Assembly (NCBI GenBank): GCA_030448105.1
Contig: JAUJNP010000001.1
Location: 233,303-297,302, forward strand
Direction of reading: 5' to 3'
Source of the DNA: Acidimicrobiales bacterium
Lineage (GTDB): Bacteria > Actinomycetota > Acidimicrobiia > Acidimicrobiales > Iamiaceae
DNA length: 64,000 nt
Position numbers and translations under genes: made by a program. Below, piece after piece: positions 49,111 to 63,104 of this stretch. The notes beneath the pieces are model-generated. The model was not told the DNA's origin. It saw nothing but the letters and a program-made list of their open reading frames with translations, and searched no databases. Position 1 is the stretch's first letter; every line of letters begins with the position of its first letter.

Positions 49111-49148
49111 GCGTCGGTCGGCGCACCGGCTCGACTTCTCGTCCTCCG

Positions 49149-49205
49149 CCTGGGGCCCCAGGCGCGTCGAACCCGCCGGCGGGGGGGGTGAGCCGGCGGG
49201 TTCGA
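49149..49205. terminator. Two strong hairpins between convergent genes
   Basis: CCTGGGGCCCCAGG (49149-49162) is a perfect palindrome. It is followed by a perfect 14-bp stem, TCGAACCCGCCGGC / GCCGGCGGGTTCGA (49167-49180 and 49192-49205) with an 11-base G-rich loop. They lie between the ArsC-like gene stop (49110) and the convergent stop at 49342. A bidirectional terminator is the likely role. GGTTCGA resembles a tRNA T-loop but no cloverleaf forms. The rest of the 230-base gap shows nothing. Confidence 0.6.
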
Positions 49206-49341
49206 AGCGGTTGCAACCGAGCGACACGGGACGGGGCGGGGGTCCGTTCGCCGGTCGATCGACGCATCCGCAGGTATGCCCCCGGCCCGCCATCCGAAAC
49301 AAGATCCACGTGGGGGCGCCGACCGGGCCGCCGCCTCGCGG

Positions 49342-50286
49342 TCAGACCGGTCGCCAGCGCCCCGCCGGTCGAGGGAGGTCGTCGGGCTCTCGCCAGCCAA
49401 GGGCGGCCAACCAGTCATCGTCGACCGCTCCCGGGCTGGCTTCGAGGCGGGCGGCGCCGGCGCCGGCCGCCAGCGCGGCGGCGTGGTCGAGGAGCCGGCC
49501 GCCCACACCGGTGCGACCCTCGGCCGGGTCCACCACCACCGCCTCGAGCACCCCTCGCGCACCGTAGGGTCCGCACGGAGGCGTCAGCCTCACCACGGCG
49601 GCGCCCACCCCGGCACCGTTGCGGCGGGCGCACAGCACGCGGCAGCCCGCGGGGAAGGTGACGCCTCCCTCGGCCAACCGCGCCTGCACCTCGGAGTCGG
49701 GCACCCCGGTGTCGGCCAGCTCCAGGGGCAGCCCGCCCCTTCCCACGACGATGGCGGGCCCGAGGGCGGCGTCGGCCAACGGCGTCCACACCCGCCGGCC
49801 GTTCGAGTGGCGCCGCTCGGCCATCACCGTCACCCGTTCGACCGTCACCGCCGCCCGGTAGTCGGCCAGCGCCATCACCATGGCCGTCAACCGCTCGGGC
49901 GGCTGGTCGGTGGTGAGGGTGACGTGCGGGTGGAAGGGGTGATCGAGACGGCGCTCGAACGGCCCGGAGAACACCCGGTCCCTGAGCCCGTGCAGCCCGT
50001 GCAGACTGCCACCGACGGCCAGGAAGGCGGTGGGGGTGACGGGGTGGAACGTCGCCGCCGGGCCGACGGTGAGCGCCAGGGCCGGAGGTGACCCGGCTGC
50101 CGCCGCTCTCAGCACGGCGAGGGCGGCGGCGAGGTCGTCGGGGCGCACGTTGACCGGGGGCACCAGGGTGAGGTGGGCGGGGATGGCCCCGAGCGCCGGA
50201 TCGCCACCCCCGCGTCGTAGACCGTCGACCTCCGCCGCCACCCCCGGCGGCAACAACAGCACCACCCCCAACCGAAGCCGTGTCAC
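49342..50286 (-). CDS. Fusion of 2H-phosphoesterase (LigT-like) and GNAT acetyltransferase
   Basis: The 314-residue protein has an N-terminal 2H-phosphoesterase domain with both H-x-T-x motifs (AHLTLVPP and HPHVTLTTDQP) and a C-terminal GNAT domain with the acetyl-CoA loop VLEAVVVDPAEGRTGVGGRL. 2H enzymes cleave cyclic or 2',5'-linked phosphodiesters in RNA or nucleotides. Start GTG 50286 reads V-T-R-L-R-L; because a 72-bp tandem repeat duplicates this start region, an in-frame GTG at 50358 exists and would add 24 residues without homology. Downstream of the atp operon in the same direction. Confidence 0.85.
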   Translation of the reverse strand: MTRLRLGVVLLLPPGVAAEVDGLRRGGGDPALGAIPAHLTLVPPVNVRPDDLAAALAVLRAAAAGSPPALALTVGPAATFHPVTPTAFLAVGGSLHGLHGLRDRVFSGPFERRLDHPFHPHVTLTTDQPPERLTAMVMALADYRAAVTVERVTVMAERRHSNGRRVWTPLADAALGPAIVVGRGGLPLELADTGVPDSEVQARLAEGGVTFPAGCRVLCARRNGAGVGAAVVRLTPPCGPYGARGVLEAVVVDPAEGRTGVGGRLLDHAAALAAGAGAARLEASPGAVDDDWLAALGWREPDDLPRPAGRWRPV

Positions 50287-50455
50287 ATCACCCCACGCTG
50301 CGCAGCCGCCAGGCAGAGCAGCCTCCATCGTCAGACCCGGATGGGGAAGCCGTGTCACACCACCCGACGCTGCGCAGTCCGCCAGGCGGAGCAGCTTCCA
50401 TCATGAGACACGGATGGGCGAAGCCCGCTCCGGGGGAGCGAAGCGGAGGAGGAGC
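50274..50455. repeat. 72-bp tandem repeat plus family-2 dispersed repeat
   Basis: Positions 50274-50345 and 50346-50418 are two copies of a 72-73 bp unit (gaagccgtgtcaca...cggatggg) with several mismatches. Immediately after, 50417-50455 matches the family-2 repeat found at 41890-41927. The block lies between atpC and the fusion gene and covers the fusion gene's start region. Confidence 0.85.
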
Positions 50456-50463
50456 AAGGCAGC

Positions 50464-50849
50464 TCAGCCCGCGGCCTCCAGGCGGACGTGGGCGCGGCGG
50501 AGGGCGGCCTCGGCCTCGGCGTCGTGCTCCTGGCGCAGGGCAGCCTCAGCCCGGGTGCGGGCCTCCTCGGCGCGGGCCCGGTCGATGTCGCCCGCCAGCT
50601 CGGCCACGTCGGACAGCACCGACACCCGGTTCTCGGAGACCTCGACGAAACCGCCGTGCACGGCGACGGCCACGTCGTCCCCGCTGGCGGGGCGGATGCG
50701 GGTGACCCCGATGCCGAGCGCCCCCACGAAGGGGGCGTGGCCGTTGAGGAAGGCGATCTCGCCGCCGTCCACGGTGCGGGTCAGCACCATGTCCGCCTCC
50801 CCCGACCACAGGATGCGCTCGGGGGAGACGACCTGCACCTCGAGGGGCA

Positions 50850-50850
<1 letters not shown>
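50464..50850 (-). CDS. atpC: F1F0 ATP synthase epsilon subunit
   Basis: The 128-residue protein is the last gene of the atp operon. It starts MPLEVQVVSPERILWSGEAD, with the beta-barrel VHGGFVEVSENRVSVLSDVAE and the two-helix C-terminal end DIDRARAEEARTRAEAALRQ. Epsilon couples rotation and can inhibit ATP hydrolysis. The start codon shares one base with the atpD stop (TGATG). Confidence 0.95.
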
Positions 50851-54843
<3,993 letters not shown>

Positions 54844-54868
54844 GGCGGTTTCCTTGGGAGGGCGCTGA

Positions 54869-55396
54869 TCAGAGGGCGTTGCGGAGCTGTTCGAGGCGGC
54901 GGCGGACCGACCCGTCGATGACGGTGTCGCCCACCCGGGCGACCAGGCCACCCTGGATGGAGGGATCGACGATCACCCGGACCTCGACCTCCTTGCCGGT
55001 GGCCCGGCCGAGGGCGGCGGCCAGGCGGGCGGTCTGGTCATCGTCGAGGGGGATGGCGGAGCGGACCTCGGCCACCTCCCGGTTGGCCTGGCGAGCACCC
55101 ATCTCCACGAGGGCGGTGACGATGGCGGGCAGCTCGCGCACGCGTCCGTTGCCGACGACCATCCCGACCAGGTTGACGGTGGGCAGGGTGGCCCGGCCCC
55201 CCAGCAAGTCGGTGATGATCTGCTGGCGGATGGGCACGGGGATGTGGGGGTCGGCGAGCTTGTCGCGCAGCTCGTCGGAGCCTTCGAGGATGCGGGCGAA
55301 GCGGAACAGCTCGTCGGTGGCCTCGGTGAGGTCGCCCTCGGCCCGGGCCACGGCGTGCAGCGCCTCGGCGTAGGCCTCGATGTGGGCGGCGTCCAT
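54869..55396 (-). CDS. atpH: F1F0 ATP synthase delta subunit
   Basis: The 175-residue stator subunit has [16 protein letters not shown] at the N-terminus, [20 protein letters not shown] and the family end [34 protein letters not shown]. It joins the F1 head to the b-subunit stalk. ATG at 55396, three bases from the atpF stop. Confidence 0.93.
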   Translation of the reverse strand: MDAAHIEAYAEALHAVARAEGDLTEATDELFRFARILEGSDELRDKLADPHIPVPIRQQIITDLLGGRATLPTVNLVGMVVGNGRVRELPAIVTALVEMGARQANREVAEVRSAIPLDDDQTARLAAALGRATGKEVEVRVIVDPSIQGGLVARVGDTVIDGSVRRRLEQLRNAL

Positions 55397-55399
55397 CGG

Positions 55400-56085
55400 C
55401 TATCGACCCGACCCGACCTGGGCGATGAAGCTCTCCACCAGCTGGGTGCTGGTGTCGCGGTCGAGGTTGCGCTCCACCACCCGCTCGGCCGCGCCGATGG
55501 CCAGGTTGGCCACCTCGCCGCGGAGGTCGGCGATGGCCTGGAGCTTGGCCGACTCGATGTCGGCGGCCGCTCGGCGGCGCAGCTCGGCGATGTCGGCCTC
55601 GGCCGACGCCGACAGGTCGCGGCGCATGGCGTCGGCGGTCTGGCGGGCCTCCTCGATGATGCGCCCGGCCTCGCCCTTGGCCTCGGCCAGCTGGGTCCGG
55701 TACTCCGAGAGCACCGACTCCGCCTCCTGGCGTTGCGCCTCGGCCTGGTCGAGGTCGTGGCGTATGCGCTCGGTGCGGGCGTTCATGCCCTTCTTGATGG
55801 CGGGCAGCCCGAAGCGCCACACGAAGAGGAACACGGCGGCGAAGCCGATCGCACCCCAGATGATCTCGTTGCGCTCCGGGAGGATCGGGTTGGGCGCCTC
55901 CTGGCAGTCCTCGGGCACGCCCCCCTCCTCGAGCAGGTGGATGCACTCCTCGCTGGCGTGGGTGAGGTCGCCGGTGCCGTCCTCGTCGCCGCCCCCCTCT
56001 TGGGCCAACCCGTGGGGGGCGAAGCCCACGAGGGCCACGAGGGCGACGGCCGCGGCCAGCAGCAGCCGGAGTTGGAGTCGGCGCA

Positions 56086-56086
<1 letters not shown>
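55400..56086 (-). CDS. atpF: F1F0 ATP synthase b subunit with signal-peptide-like N-terminus
   Basis: The 228-residue stator subunit has an unusual N-terminal part: a hydrophobic signal-like helix (LRLLLAAAVALVALVGFAPH, A-Q-E site), an acidic external segment with two cysteines (EECIHLLEEG, PEDCQEAP), then the usual single membrane helix IIWGAIGFAAVFLFVWRFGL and the long basic/acidic coiled-coil stalk. Ordinary b subunits start near the membrane helix. The two cysteines may form a disulfide outside the membrane. ATG at 56086 shares one base with the atpE stop. Confidence 0.93.
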
Positions 56087-57157
<1,071 letters not shown>

Positions 57158-57163
57158 GCTCGG

Positions 57164-57607
57164 CTACTCCTCGGGGGGGGAAGGCTTGAGCCCTGGGAAG
57201 GCCAGGGACGCGGACACGTAGCGGGTCTCCCAGATCAGCAGGCCGAGGTGGCTGACCACGAGGGTGATCCCGAGCGGGAGGGGCTCGAGCCACGGCTGGT
57301 CGGCCACGGCCAGCACCACCGCGCTGATGAGCCCTAGGCGGAGGAGGAAGCCGAAGAGGGCGACGCCCATGAGCAGGCCCAGGGAGATGCGGGCGGCCCA
57401 GGCCAGCAAGGCGGCCGACAGCCAGAAGTTGGCCAGCACCAGCCCGGCGGCCAGCGCCACCGACGCCAGCCCGTCCAGCCCCCAGGCCAGGGCGCCCACC
57501 GCCGCCACCACCGGCAGGGCCAGCAGCCCCCGGCGCACGAGGTCGGCCGCCACCTGGCGCTCGGTGGCGGGCCCGAGGTCACGGGCGGCGACCACGGGTG
57601 CGGTCAC
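57164..57607 (-). CDS. AtpI-like small membrane protein of the atp operon
   Basis: The 147-residue protein has four hydrophobic helices (LLALPVVAAVGALAWG, SVALAAGLVLANFWLSAALL, LLMGVALFGFLLRLGLIS, LGITLVVSHLGLLIWE). Its position directly before atpB and its size match the ATP synthase I/AtpI-like proteins that help c-ring assembly or magnesium uptake. GTG 57607 overlaps the preceding gene stop (GTGA). Confidence 0.78.
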   Translation of the reverse strand: MTAPVVAARDLGPATERQVAADLVRRGLLALPVVAAVGALAWGLDGLASVALAAGLVLANFWLSAALLAWAARISLGLLMGVALFGFLLRLGLISAVVLAVADQPWLEPLPLGITLVVSHLGLLIWETRYVSASLAFPGLKPSPPEE

Positions 57608-57933
57608 CGCGCCCGCCCGTCGGCGCCCGAGGGGCCTGAGGCGCCTGAGGCGCGGCCGGAGGGGGCGCGGGACCGGAAGCCGGGCACCTGCGACTCCTGG
57701 CGGCGCATGTCGGCGTCGTAGCCGATCCAGACCTTGACGAACACCCCAGCGAAGGAGAACAGCACGAAGGCGATGGTGAACACCAGGGACGTGCCGACGG
57801 CCCGGTCGACCAGCCACCCGATCCCGCCGAACACGACGGGGGTCAGGGCCAGCTCCCACCCGCGGGCGTAGGCGGACCCGAACCCGGAGTGGAGCTCTTG
57901 CTTGGCTCGAAGGTCGAACAAGGGGTCACGCAC
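57604..57933 (-). CDS. AtpZ/AtpI-like F0 assembly membrane protein
   Basis: The 109-residue protein has two helices, WELALTPVVFGGIGWLVDRA and SLVFTIAFVLFSFAGVFVKV, the AtpZ two-helix pattern found at the head of actinobacterial atp operons. GTG 57933 (V-R-D-P-L-F-D-L) is used because the DPLF start is common in this group; there is no clear ribosome binding site. It is the first gene after a promoter-like sequence. Confidence 0.8.
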   Translation of the reverse strand: MRDPLFDLRAKQELHSGFGSAYARGWELALTPVVFGGIGWLVDRAVGTSLVFTIAFVLFSFAGVFVKVWIGYDADMRRQESQVPGFRSRAPSGRASGASGPSGADGRAR

Positions 57934-57988
57934 CTGAGCAGCAGGGGCACCAGCGCCGTTTCGGCCGGTGCTTGTGAATCTGAGGGCA

Positions 57989-58017
57989 AACTTAGAAGAA
58001 GGTTTCGCGGGGGGCAA
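57989..58017 (-). promoter_or_regulatory. Candidate promoter of the atp operon
   Basis: On the minus strand TTGCCC and TAAGTT are separated by 17 bases (rc of 58012-58017 and 57989-57994), close to the actinobacterial -35 TTGACN and -10 TANNNT pattern. The tract is AT-rich compared with its surroundings. The -10 box lies about 56 bases before the first operon gene. Confidence 0.55.
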
Positions 58018-58067
58018 ATCTGTCTCGCGAGGCGCCCGAAACACCTCCTGGCGTGACCGTCTGCGGC

Positions 58068-59183
58068 TCACTCGGCCTCGGCGCCCCGGGCCCGGCGCAC
58101 CCCGGGGTGGAAGTACGTGTAGAGCACCAGGCCCAGCGCGCCCACGCCGATGGGCACCACCGCGTCGCCCTTGCGGGTGTACACCGGGTAGAGCACGAAC
58201 CCCGAGAGCAGGGCCGTCCACGTCCAGAGGATCAGCACGCTCCGGCGCTGGCCGTGGCCGAGGCGCATGAGCCGGTGGTGCAGGTGGTCCTTGTCGGCGT
58301 CGGCCACGCTGGTGCGTCGCTTGGCCCGGCGCACGATGGCGAAGGCGGTGTCGAAGATGGGCACGCCCATGACGAAGAACGGGATGAACAGCGGCAGGTA
58401 GAAGAAGAAGACCTGGCCGCTGTAGGGGTCGTCGGTCTGGCCGCCCACGAGCATGGTGGAGCTGGCCATCAAGAGTCCCAGCAGGAGAGCCCCGCCGTCG
58501 CCCATGAACACCCGGGCCGGGTGGAAGTTGAACGGCAGGAACCCGAGGCAGATCCCGACCACGATGATGGCCAGCAGCGGGCTCGGGTTCTCCGGGCGCA
58601 GCACCCCCACCTCGGCCAGGCGGTGCCCGTAGAGGAAGAAGGCGCCGGCGGCGATGGCCACGATGCCGGCGGCCAGACCGTCGAGCCCGTCGATGAAGTT
58701 CACCGCGGTGGCCATGCCCAGCACCCAGATCACGGTGACCAGGGGCGCGAGGTCAGAGGACAGCACGAGGATGCCGGCGAAGGGCACCCGGAAGAAGAAC
58801 ATGGTGACGCCGAGCAGGTAGAGCGTGCTGGCCGCCAGCACCTGGCCGGCCGTCTTGGCCGGTGCCGACACCGGCCGCACGTCGTCGATGGTGCCCACCC
58901 CGCAGATCAGCAGAGCGCCGAGGGCCACGCCCATCGGCAGCGTGGACCCGTCGAAGATCGGGCGAAAGCTGTCGCCCCGCGAGGCCGCCAGCAGGGCGGC
59001 GACGAACCCGGCGAACATCGCCACGCCCCCGAAGTACGGCGTGGGCACCTTGTGCACCCGGCGCTCGTCGGGCCGGGCCAGGGCCCCCACCCGGCGGGCC
59101 AGCCACCCGCACAGGGGCGTGACCACCAGGGTGACGAGGAAGGCCACCGCGAACACCAGCCCGTACGCCCGCGCCCCTGGCAT
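58068..59183 (-). CDS. WecA/MraY-type polyprenyl-phosphate sugar-phosphate transferase
   Basis: The 371-residue multi-pass protein belongs to the family that transfers GlcNAc-1-P (or a similar sugar) to undecaprenyl- or decaprenyl phosphate. Motifs: IDDVRPVSAPAK (aspartates of the cation site), AVNFIDGLDGLAAG, and the loop NFHPARVFMGDGGALLLGLL, with HLHHRLMRLG near the C-terminus. In actinobacteria the equivalent gene (wecA) starts arabinogalactan or teichoic-acid linkage. Start ATG 59183, in the conserved order glyA-wecA-atp. Confidence 0.92.
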   Translation of the reverse strand: MPGARAYGLVFAVAFLVTLVVTPLCGWLARRVGALARPDERRVHKVPTPYFGGVAMFAGFVAALLAASRGDSFRPIFDGSTLPMGVALGALLICGVGTIDDVRPVSAPAKTAGQVLAASTLYLLGVTMFFFRVPFAGILVLSSDLAPLVTVIWVLGMATAVNFIDGLDGLAAGIVAIAAGAFFLYGHRLAEVGVLRPENPSPLLAIIVVGICLGFLPFNFHPARVFMGDGGALLLGLLMASSTMLVGGQTDDPYSGQVFFFYLPLFIPFFVMGVPIFDTAFAIVRRAKRRTSVADADKDHLHHRLMRLGHGQRRSVLILWTWTALLSGFVLYPVYTRKGDAVVPIGVGALGLVLYTYFHPGVRRARGAEAE

Positions 59184-59227
59184 GGCCTACCGGTCCTTCC
59201 CGATCGGCGGGGTGCCGCGGGCGGGCA

Positions 59228-60466
59228 TCAGTACGGCGGGAACTTGCCGCAGAGGTTGGCTACCTCGTCGCGCACGGCGGTCAGCTCGTCGTCGTCGGTC
59301 CGGTTGAGCACCCGGTGCAGCAGGGAGGCGATCAGGCGCATCTCCCGCCGCCCCATCCCGGCGGTGGTGACGGCCGGGGTGCCGATGCGCAGGCCACTGG
59401 TCACGAAGGGGGGACGGGGGTCGCCCGGCACGGTGTTCTCGTTGAGGCTGATGCCGGCCCGATCGAGGGCCAGCCGACCCTTCTTTCCGGTGAGCTCGGG
59501 GTCGAAGGTGCGCAGGTCGACGAGCAGCAGGTGGTTGTCGGTGCCGCCCGACACCAGGCGCAACCCGTGCTCGGCCAGGGCGCGGGCCAGCTCCTCGGCG
59601 TTGGCCACGATGGAGGCGGCGTAGTCGGCGAAGCCGGGCGTGGCCGCCTCCCGGAAGGCCACCGCCTTGGCCGCGATGACGTGCTCGAGCGGGCCGCCCT
59701 GCGTGCCGGGGAACACGGCCTTGTCGATGGCGGCGGCGTGCTCGGCCCGGCTGAGGATGCAACCCGACCGCGGCCCCCGGAGCGTCTTGTGGGTGGTGAA
59801 GGTGACCACGTCGGCCAAGGGCACGGGGTTGGGGTGCACGCCGCCGGCGATCAGCCCGGCCACGTGAGCGGCGTCGAAGAGGAACAGCGCTCCCACCTCG
59901 TCGGCGATCTGGCGGAAGGGCTCCGGGTCGATGATCCGGGGGTAGGCGGTGGCCCCGGCCACGATCATGCGGGGGCGGTGCTCGAGGGCGAGGTCGCGCA
60001 CCTGGTCGAGGTCGATGCGCTCGTCCGACTCGGTCACGCCGTAGGACACGAACCGGTAGAGGATGCCGCTGGCGTTCACCGGGGAGCCGTGGGTCAGGTG
60101 GCCGCCCTGGTCGAGGCGCAGGCCGAGCACGGTGTCGCCTGGGCGCAGGAGGGCCTGGTACACGGCCAGGTTGGCCTGGGCGCCGGCGTGAGGCTGCACG
60201 TTGGCGTGCTCGGCGCCGAAGAGGGCCTTGGCCCGGGTGCGGGCCAGCTCCTCGACCTCGTCGATCACCTCATTGCCGCCGTAGTACCGCTTGCCGGGGT
60301 AGCCCTCGCTGTACTTGTTGGTCAGCACCGATCCCGTGGCCCGCAGCACCGCCGGGGAAGCGAAGTTCTCCGAGGCGATGAGCTGGAGCGTGCTGTGCTG
60401 GCGCGCCACCTCGGCGTCGATCAGGTCGAACAGCTCGGTGTCGTCGTCGGCGGGCCACTGGGTCAT
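59228..60466 (-). CDS. glyA: Serine hydroxymethyltransferase
   Basis: GlyA (412 residues) interconverts serine and glycine with tetrahydrofolate. It has [35 protein letters not shown], the PLP lysine in [14 protein letters not shown] and the C-terminal [23 protein letters not shown] 60466 is preceded by CAGGAGACCG and overlaps the rpiB stop by four bases. Confidence 0.96.
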   Translation of the reverse strand: MTQWPADDDTELFDLIDAEVARQHSTLQLIASENFASPAVLRATGSVLTNKYSEGYPGKRYYGGNEVIDEVEELARTRAKALFGAEHANVQPHAGAQANLAVYQALLRPGDTVLGLRLDQGGHLTHGSPVNASGILYRFVSYGVTESDERIDLDQVRDLALEHRPRMIVAGATAYPRIIDPEPFRQIADEVGALFLFDAAHVAGLIAGGVHPNPVPLADVVTFTTHKTLRGPRSGCILSRAEHAAAIDKAVFPGTQGGPLEHVIAAKAVAFREAATPGFADYAASIVANAEELARALAEHGLRLVSGGTDNHLLLVDLRTFDPELTGKKGRLALDRAGISLNENTVPGDPRPPFVTSGLRIGTPAVTTAGMGRREMRLIASLLHRVLNRTDDDELTAVRDEVANLCGKFPPY

Positions 60467-60939
60467 GGGCGGTCTCCTGACGGGGCGGGCAGGACGCCGC
60501 CGTTGGCCTCGAGGGCGGCGATCTGGTCGAGGCGGCGCTGGTGGCGCCCGCCCTCGTAGGGGGTGGCCAGCCAGAGGTCGACGATCTCGTCGGCCAGCCC
60601 GGTGGCCACGATGCGGCCGCCGAGGGAGAGGACGTTGGCGTCGTTGTGGGCCCGGGCCATGCGGGCGGTGTAGAGGTCGTTGCACAGGGCGGCCCGCACG
60701 CCGGGCACCTTGTTGGCCGAGATCTGCTCGCCCTGGCCACTTCCGCCGATCACGATCCCCCGGTCGGCTGCGCCCCCGGCCACGGCGCGGCCCACGGCCG
60801 CGCAGTAGATGGGGTAGTCGACCGGTTCCTCGCTGTCGGTGCCGAGGTCGAGCACCTCGTGGCCGAGGCGCCCGAGCAGGGCGGCGACGTGGCCCTTGAG
60901 GGCGAACCCGGCGTGGTCCGAGCCGACCGCGACCTTCAC
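60463..60939 (-). CDS. rpiB: Ribose-5-phosphate isomerase B
   Basis: The 158-residue RpiB isomerises ribose-5-phosphate and ribulose-5-phosphate. It has [14 protein letters not shown], the catalytic region [20 protein letters not shown] (here S where many have C: G-G-S-G) and [19 protein letters not shown] 60939 overlaps the stop of the phosphatase gene (GTGA). Actinobacterial RpiB often carries Ser/Glu instead of Cys in this loop. Confidence 0.94.
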   Translation of the reverse strand: MKVAVGSDHAGFALKGHVAALLGRLGHEVLDLGTDSEEPVDYPIYCAAVGRAVAGGAADRGIVIGGSGQGEQISANKVPGVRAALCNDLYTARMARAHNDANVLSLGGRIVATGLADEIVDLWLATPYEGGRHQRRLDQIAALEANGGVLPAPSGDRP

Positions 60940-61514
60940 TCGACGCCCGCCCCGTGGCCGGCCCGGGGGGCGGTGTGGCGCCACACCGCGTCCACGAGCT
61001 CGTCGACCAGGCCGCTCAGCTCGTCGGCGGTGCGCTGGTAGAAGGGCAGGGAGCGCCCGATCGGGTCGGCCACGTCGTCGGCGGGATCCTCTCCCAGGAG
61101 CTCGACGGTGCGCCGGCCGGCGCCCATGGCTCCGAGCCAGGCGTCGAAGTCACCGTCGCGCCGGGGTCCGGCGGCCTGGGCCCGGCGGGTGAATTCCTTG
61201 AGGGTGAACGACCGGGCGAGGCGGCTGCGGTCGAGCACCACCGCCTCCCGCACGTGCATGCGGGCCATGCTCAGGACCAGGTCGGCGGTGGCGAGGTGCT
61301 CGCGCCGAAGGACGCGGCTGCGGTGACCCGACAGGTCGAGGCCCCGCTCGGCCATCACCTCCACCGCCCCACCCGACGCGGGGGCGCCGTCGTACAGCAG
61401 CCCGGCCGAGGACACGGTGGCGTCGATGCCCGCCTCGGCGCACCGGGCCTGGAGGAGGACTTCGGCCATGGGAGATCGGCAGATGTTGCCGGTGCAGAGG
61501 AAGAGGACGTCGAT
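60936..61514 (-). CDS. Low-molecular-weight protein-tyrosine phosphatase, start unusual
   Basis: The protein has the phosphatase loop C-T-G-N-I-C-R-S in [19 protein letters not shown], an acidic loop later ([11 protein letters not shown]) and the family pattern [20 protein letters not shown]. Such enzymes dephosphorylate tyrosine kinases that control polysaccharide export. No ATG, GTG or TTG precedes the loop in a sensible place: the frame reads A-R-R-I-D-V with an ATC at 61514; the next upstream starts lie inside the divergent thiolase gene. Coordinates use the ATC position; the true start is uncertain. It stands at the normal place between tsaC and rpiB. Confidence 0.85.
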   Translation of the reverse strand: MDVLFLCTGNICRSPMAEVLLQARCAEAGIDATVSSAGLLYDGAPASGGAVEVMAERGLDLSGHRSRVLRREHLATADLVLSMARMHVREAVVLDRSRLARSFTLKEFTRRAQAAGPRRDGDFDAWLGAMGAGRRTVELLGEDPADDVADPIGRSLPFYQRTADELSGLVDELVDAVWRHTAPRAGHGAGVE

Positions 61515-61551
61515 GCGCCGAGCGTAGTTCGGGGCTGGGGACGTCCCGACC

Positions 61552-61567
61552 TTGACCTCCCGGTCAA
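61552..61567. promoter_or_regulatory. Palindromic operator TTGACC-TCCC-GGTCAA before thiolase gene
   Basis: The arms are identical to those of the site at 14898-14913, with a different 4-base spacer. It lies 20 bases before the thiolase GTG and 37 bases before the phosphatase coding region. A shared TetR regulator is inferred. Confidence 0.7.
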
Positions 61568-61587
61568 GTTCGCGCCAGCGTGGGCCG

Positions 61588-63093
61588 GTGCCCCCCTCGC
61601 CCGACCCGCGGCTCCCGGTCCTCGTCGGTGGCGGCCAGGTGAACCAGCGCGTCGATCGCGGGGAGCCGGCGCTGGCCCCGACCGACCTCATGGCCGAGGC
61701 CGTGCGCCGCGCCGCCGCCGACTCCGGCGTCGCCGATCCGGGCTGCCTGCCCGCGGGAGCGGACACCGTCGGCACCGTCAACGTGTTGTCCTGGCGCTAC
61801 CGCGACCCGGCCGCGCTGGTGGCCCCCCAGGTGGGCGCCTCGCCCGCCCGCACCTGGCACACCACCGCCGGGGGCAGCTCGCCCCAGCTGCTGGTGAACC
61901 GGGCGGCCCGCGACATCGCCTCGGGCGCCGCCGACCTGGTGGTCCTCTGCGGGGCGGAGGCCTGGCGCACCCGCATGGGCCTGCGGGCCGACGGCCGACG
62001 ACCGGACTGGACGGTGCAGGGCGACGACGTCGCCCCCACCCTCACCCTCGGCGACGACACGCCGATGTCCCACCCGGCCGAGATGGCCCGCGGGCTGATG
62101 ATGCCGGTGCAGCACTACCCGCTCTTCGAGAGCGCGGTGCGGGCGGCGGCGGGCCGCTCCCCGGCTGAGCACCTCGTGCACCTGTCGGAGCTGTGGGCCG
62201 GCTTCAGCGCGGTGGCCGCCGCCAACCCCGACGCCTGGATCACCCGGGCCTACACCGCCGAAGAGATCCGCACCGTCGGGCCCGACAACCGCATGATCGG
62301 GTACCCGTACCCCAAGCTCATGAACTCGAACAACCACGTGGAGCAGGCCGCGGCGGTGATCCTGTGCTCGGTGGAGCGGGCACGGGCCCTGGGGGCCCCC
62401 GCCGAGCGGTGGGTCTTCCCCTGGTCCGGCACCGAGGCCGGCGACACGCCGTTCGTGTCCCACCGCCCGACCCTCGGCGGCTCCCCGGCCATCCGGGTCG
62501 CCGGCCGGGCCGCCCTCGACCTCGCCGGCGTCGACGTCGACGATCTCGCCCATGTCGACCTCTACTCCTGCTTCCCCTCCGCCGTGCAGATCGCGGCGGC
62601 CGAGCTGGGGCTGCCGCTCGACCGGCCCCTCACCGTCACCGGGGGGCTCAGTTTCGCCGGCGGGCCGTGGAACAACTACGTGATGCACGCCCTGGCCACG
62701 ATGGCGCGGATGCTGCGGGGCGACCCGGGTTCCATCGGGCTGTGCACCGCCAACGGCGGCTTCCTCACCAAGCACGCCTTCGGGGTGTACGCCGGCGCCC
62801 CCCCACCGTCGGGGCGGTTCGGCTGGGACTCACCCCAGGCCGAGGTCGATGCCGCCGGCTGCGTCGAGCTGTGCGAGCAGTGGGACGGGCCCGTCACGGT
62901 GGAGGCGGCCACGGTCATGCACGCCCGCGACGGCGAGGCCGAGACGGCGCTCTTCGCCCTCCGTCTCCCCGACGGCCGCCGCACCTGGGGCAACGCCGTC
63001 GAGGCTTCCCTGCTCGGCGAGGTGGAGATCACCGAGGTGGTCGGCCGCCCCGGCCACGTCAGTTCCGACGGGTCGTTCGCGCTGGAGGAGTAG
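61588..63093 (+). CDS. Thiolase-superfamily acetyl-CoA acetyltransferase
   Basis: The 501-residue protein has the thiolase fold: PVLVGGGQVNQRVDRGEP, LGDDTPMSHPAEMARGLMMP and the C-terminal part FAGGPWNNYVMHALATMARM with G-L-C-T-A-N-G-G, where the H/C catalytic loop normally is. It belongs to the actinobacterial acetyl-CoA acetyltransferase group with a C-terminal domain VTVEAATVMHARDGEAETAL. It may act on sterol side-chain or fatty-acid CoA esters. GTG 61588 follows the palindrome; the longer frame from 61552 would contain the palindrome. Confidence 0.88.
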   Translation: MPPSPDPRLPVLVGGGQVNQRVDRGEPALAPTDLMAEAVRRAAADSGVADPGCLPAGADTVGTVNVLSWRYRDPAALVAPQVGASPARTWHTTAGGSSPQLLVNRAARDIASGAADLVVLCGAEAWRTRMGLRADGRRPDWTVQGDDVAPTLTLGDDTPMSHPAEMARGLMMPVQHYPLFESAVRAAAGRSPAEHLVHLSELWAGFSAVAAANPDAWITRAYTAEEIRTVGPDNRMIGYPYPKLMNSNNHVEQAAAVILCSVERARALGAPAERWVFPWSGTEAGDTPFVSHRPTLGGSPAIRVAGRAALDLAGVDVDDLAHVDLYSCFPSAVQIAAAELGLPLDRPLTVTGGLSFAGGPWNNYVMHALATMARMLRGDPGSIGLCTANGGFLTKHAFGVYAGAPPPSGRFGWDSPQAEVDAAGCVELCEQWDGPVTVEAATVMHARDGEAETALFALRLPDGRRTWGNAVEASLLGEVEITEVVGRPGHVSSDGSFALEE

Positions 63094-63104
63094 AGGGACT
63101 TAGC

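Noticed and set aside
49190..49225. GGTTCGA resembling a tRNA T-loop
   Set aside because: No acceptor, D or anticodon arms can be formed with the flanking bases.
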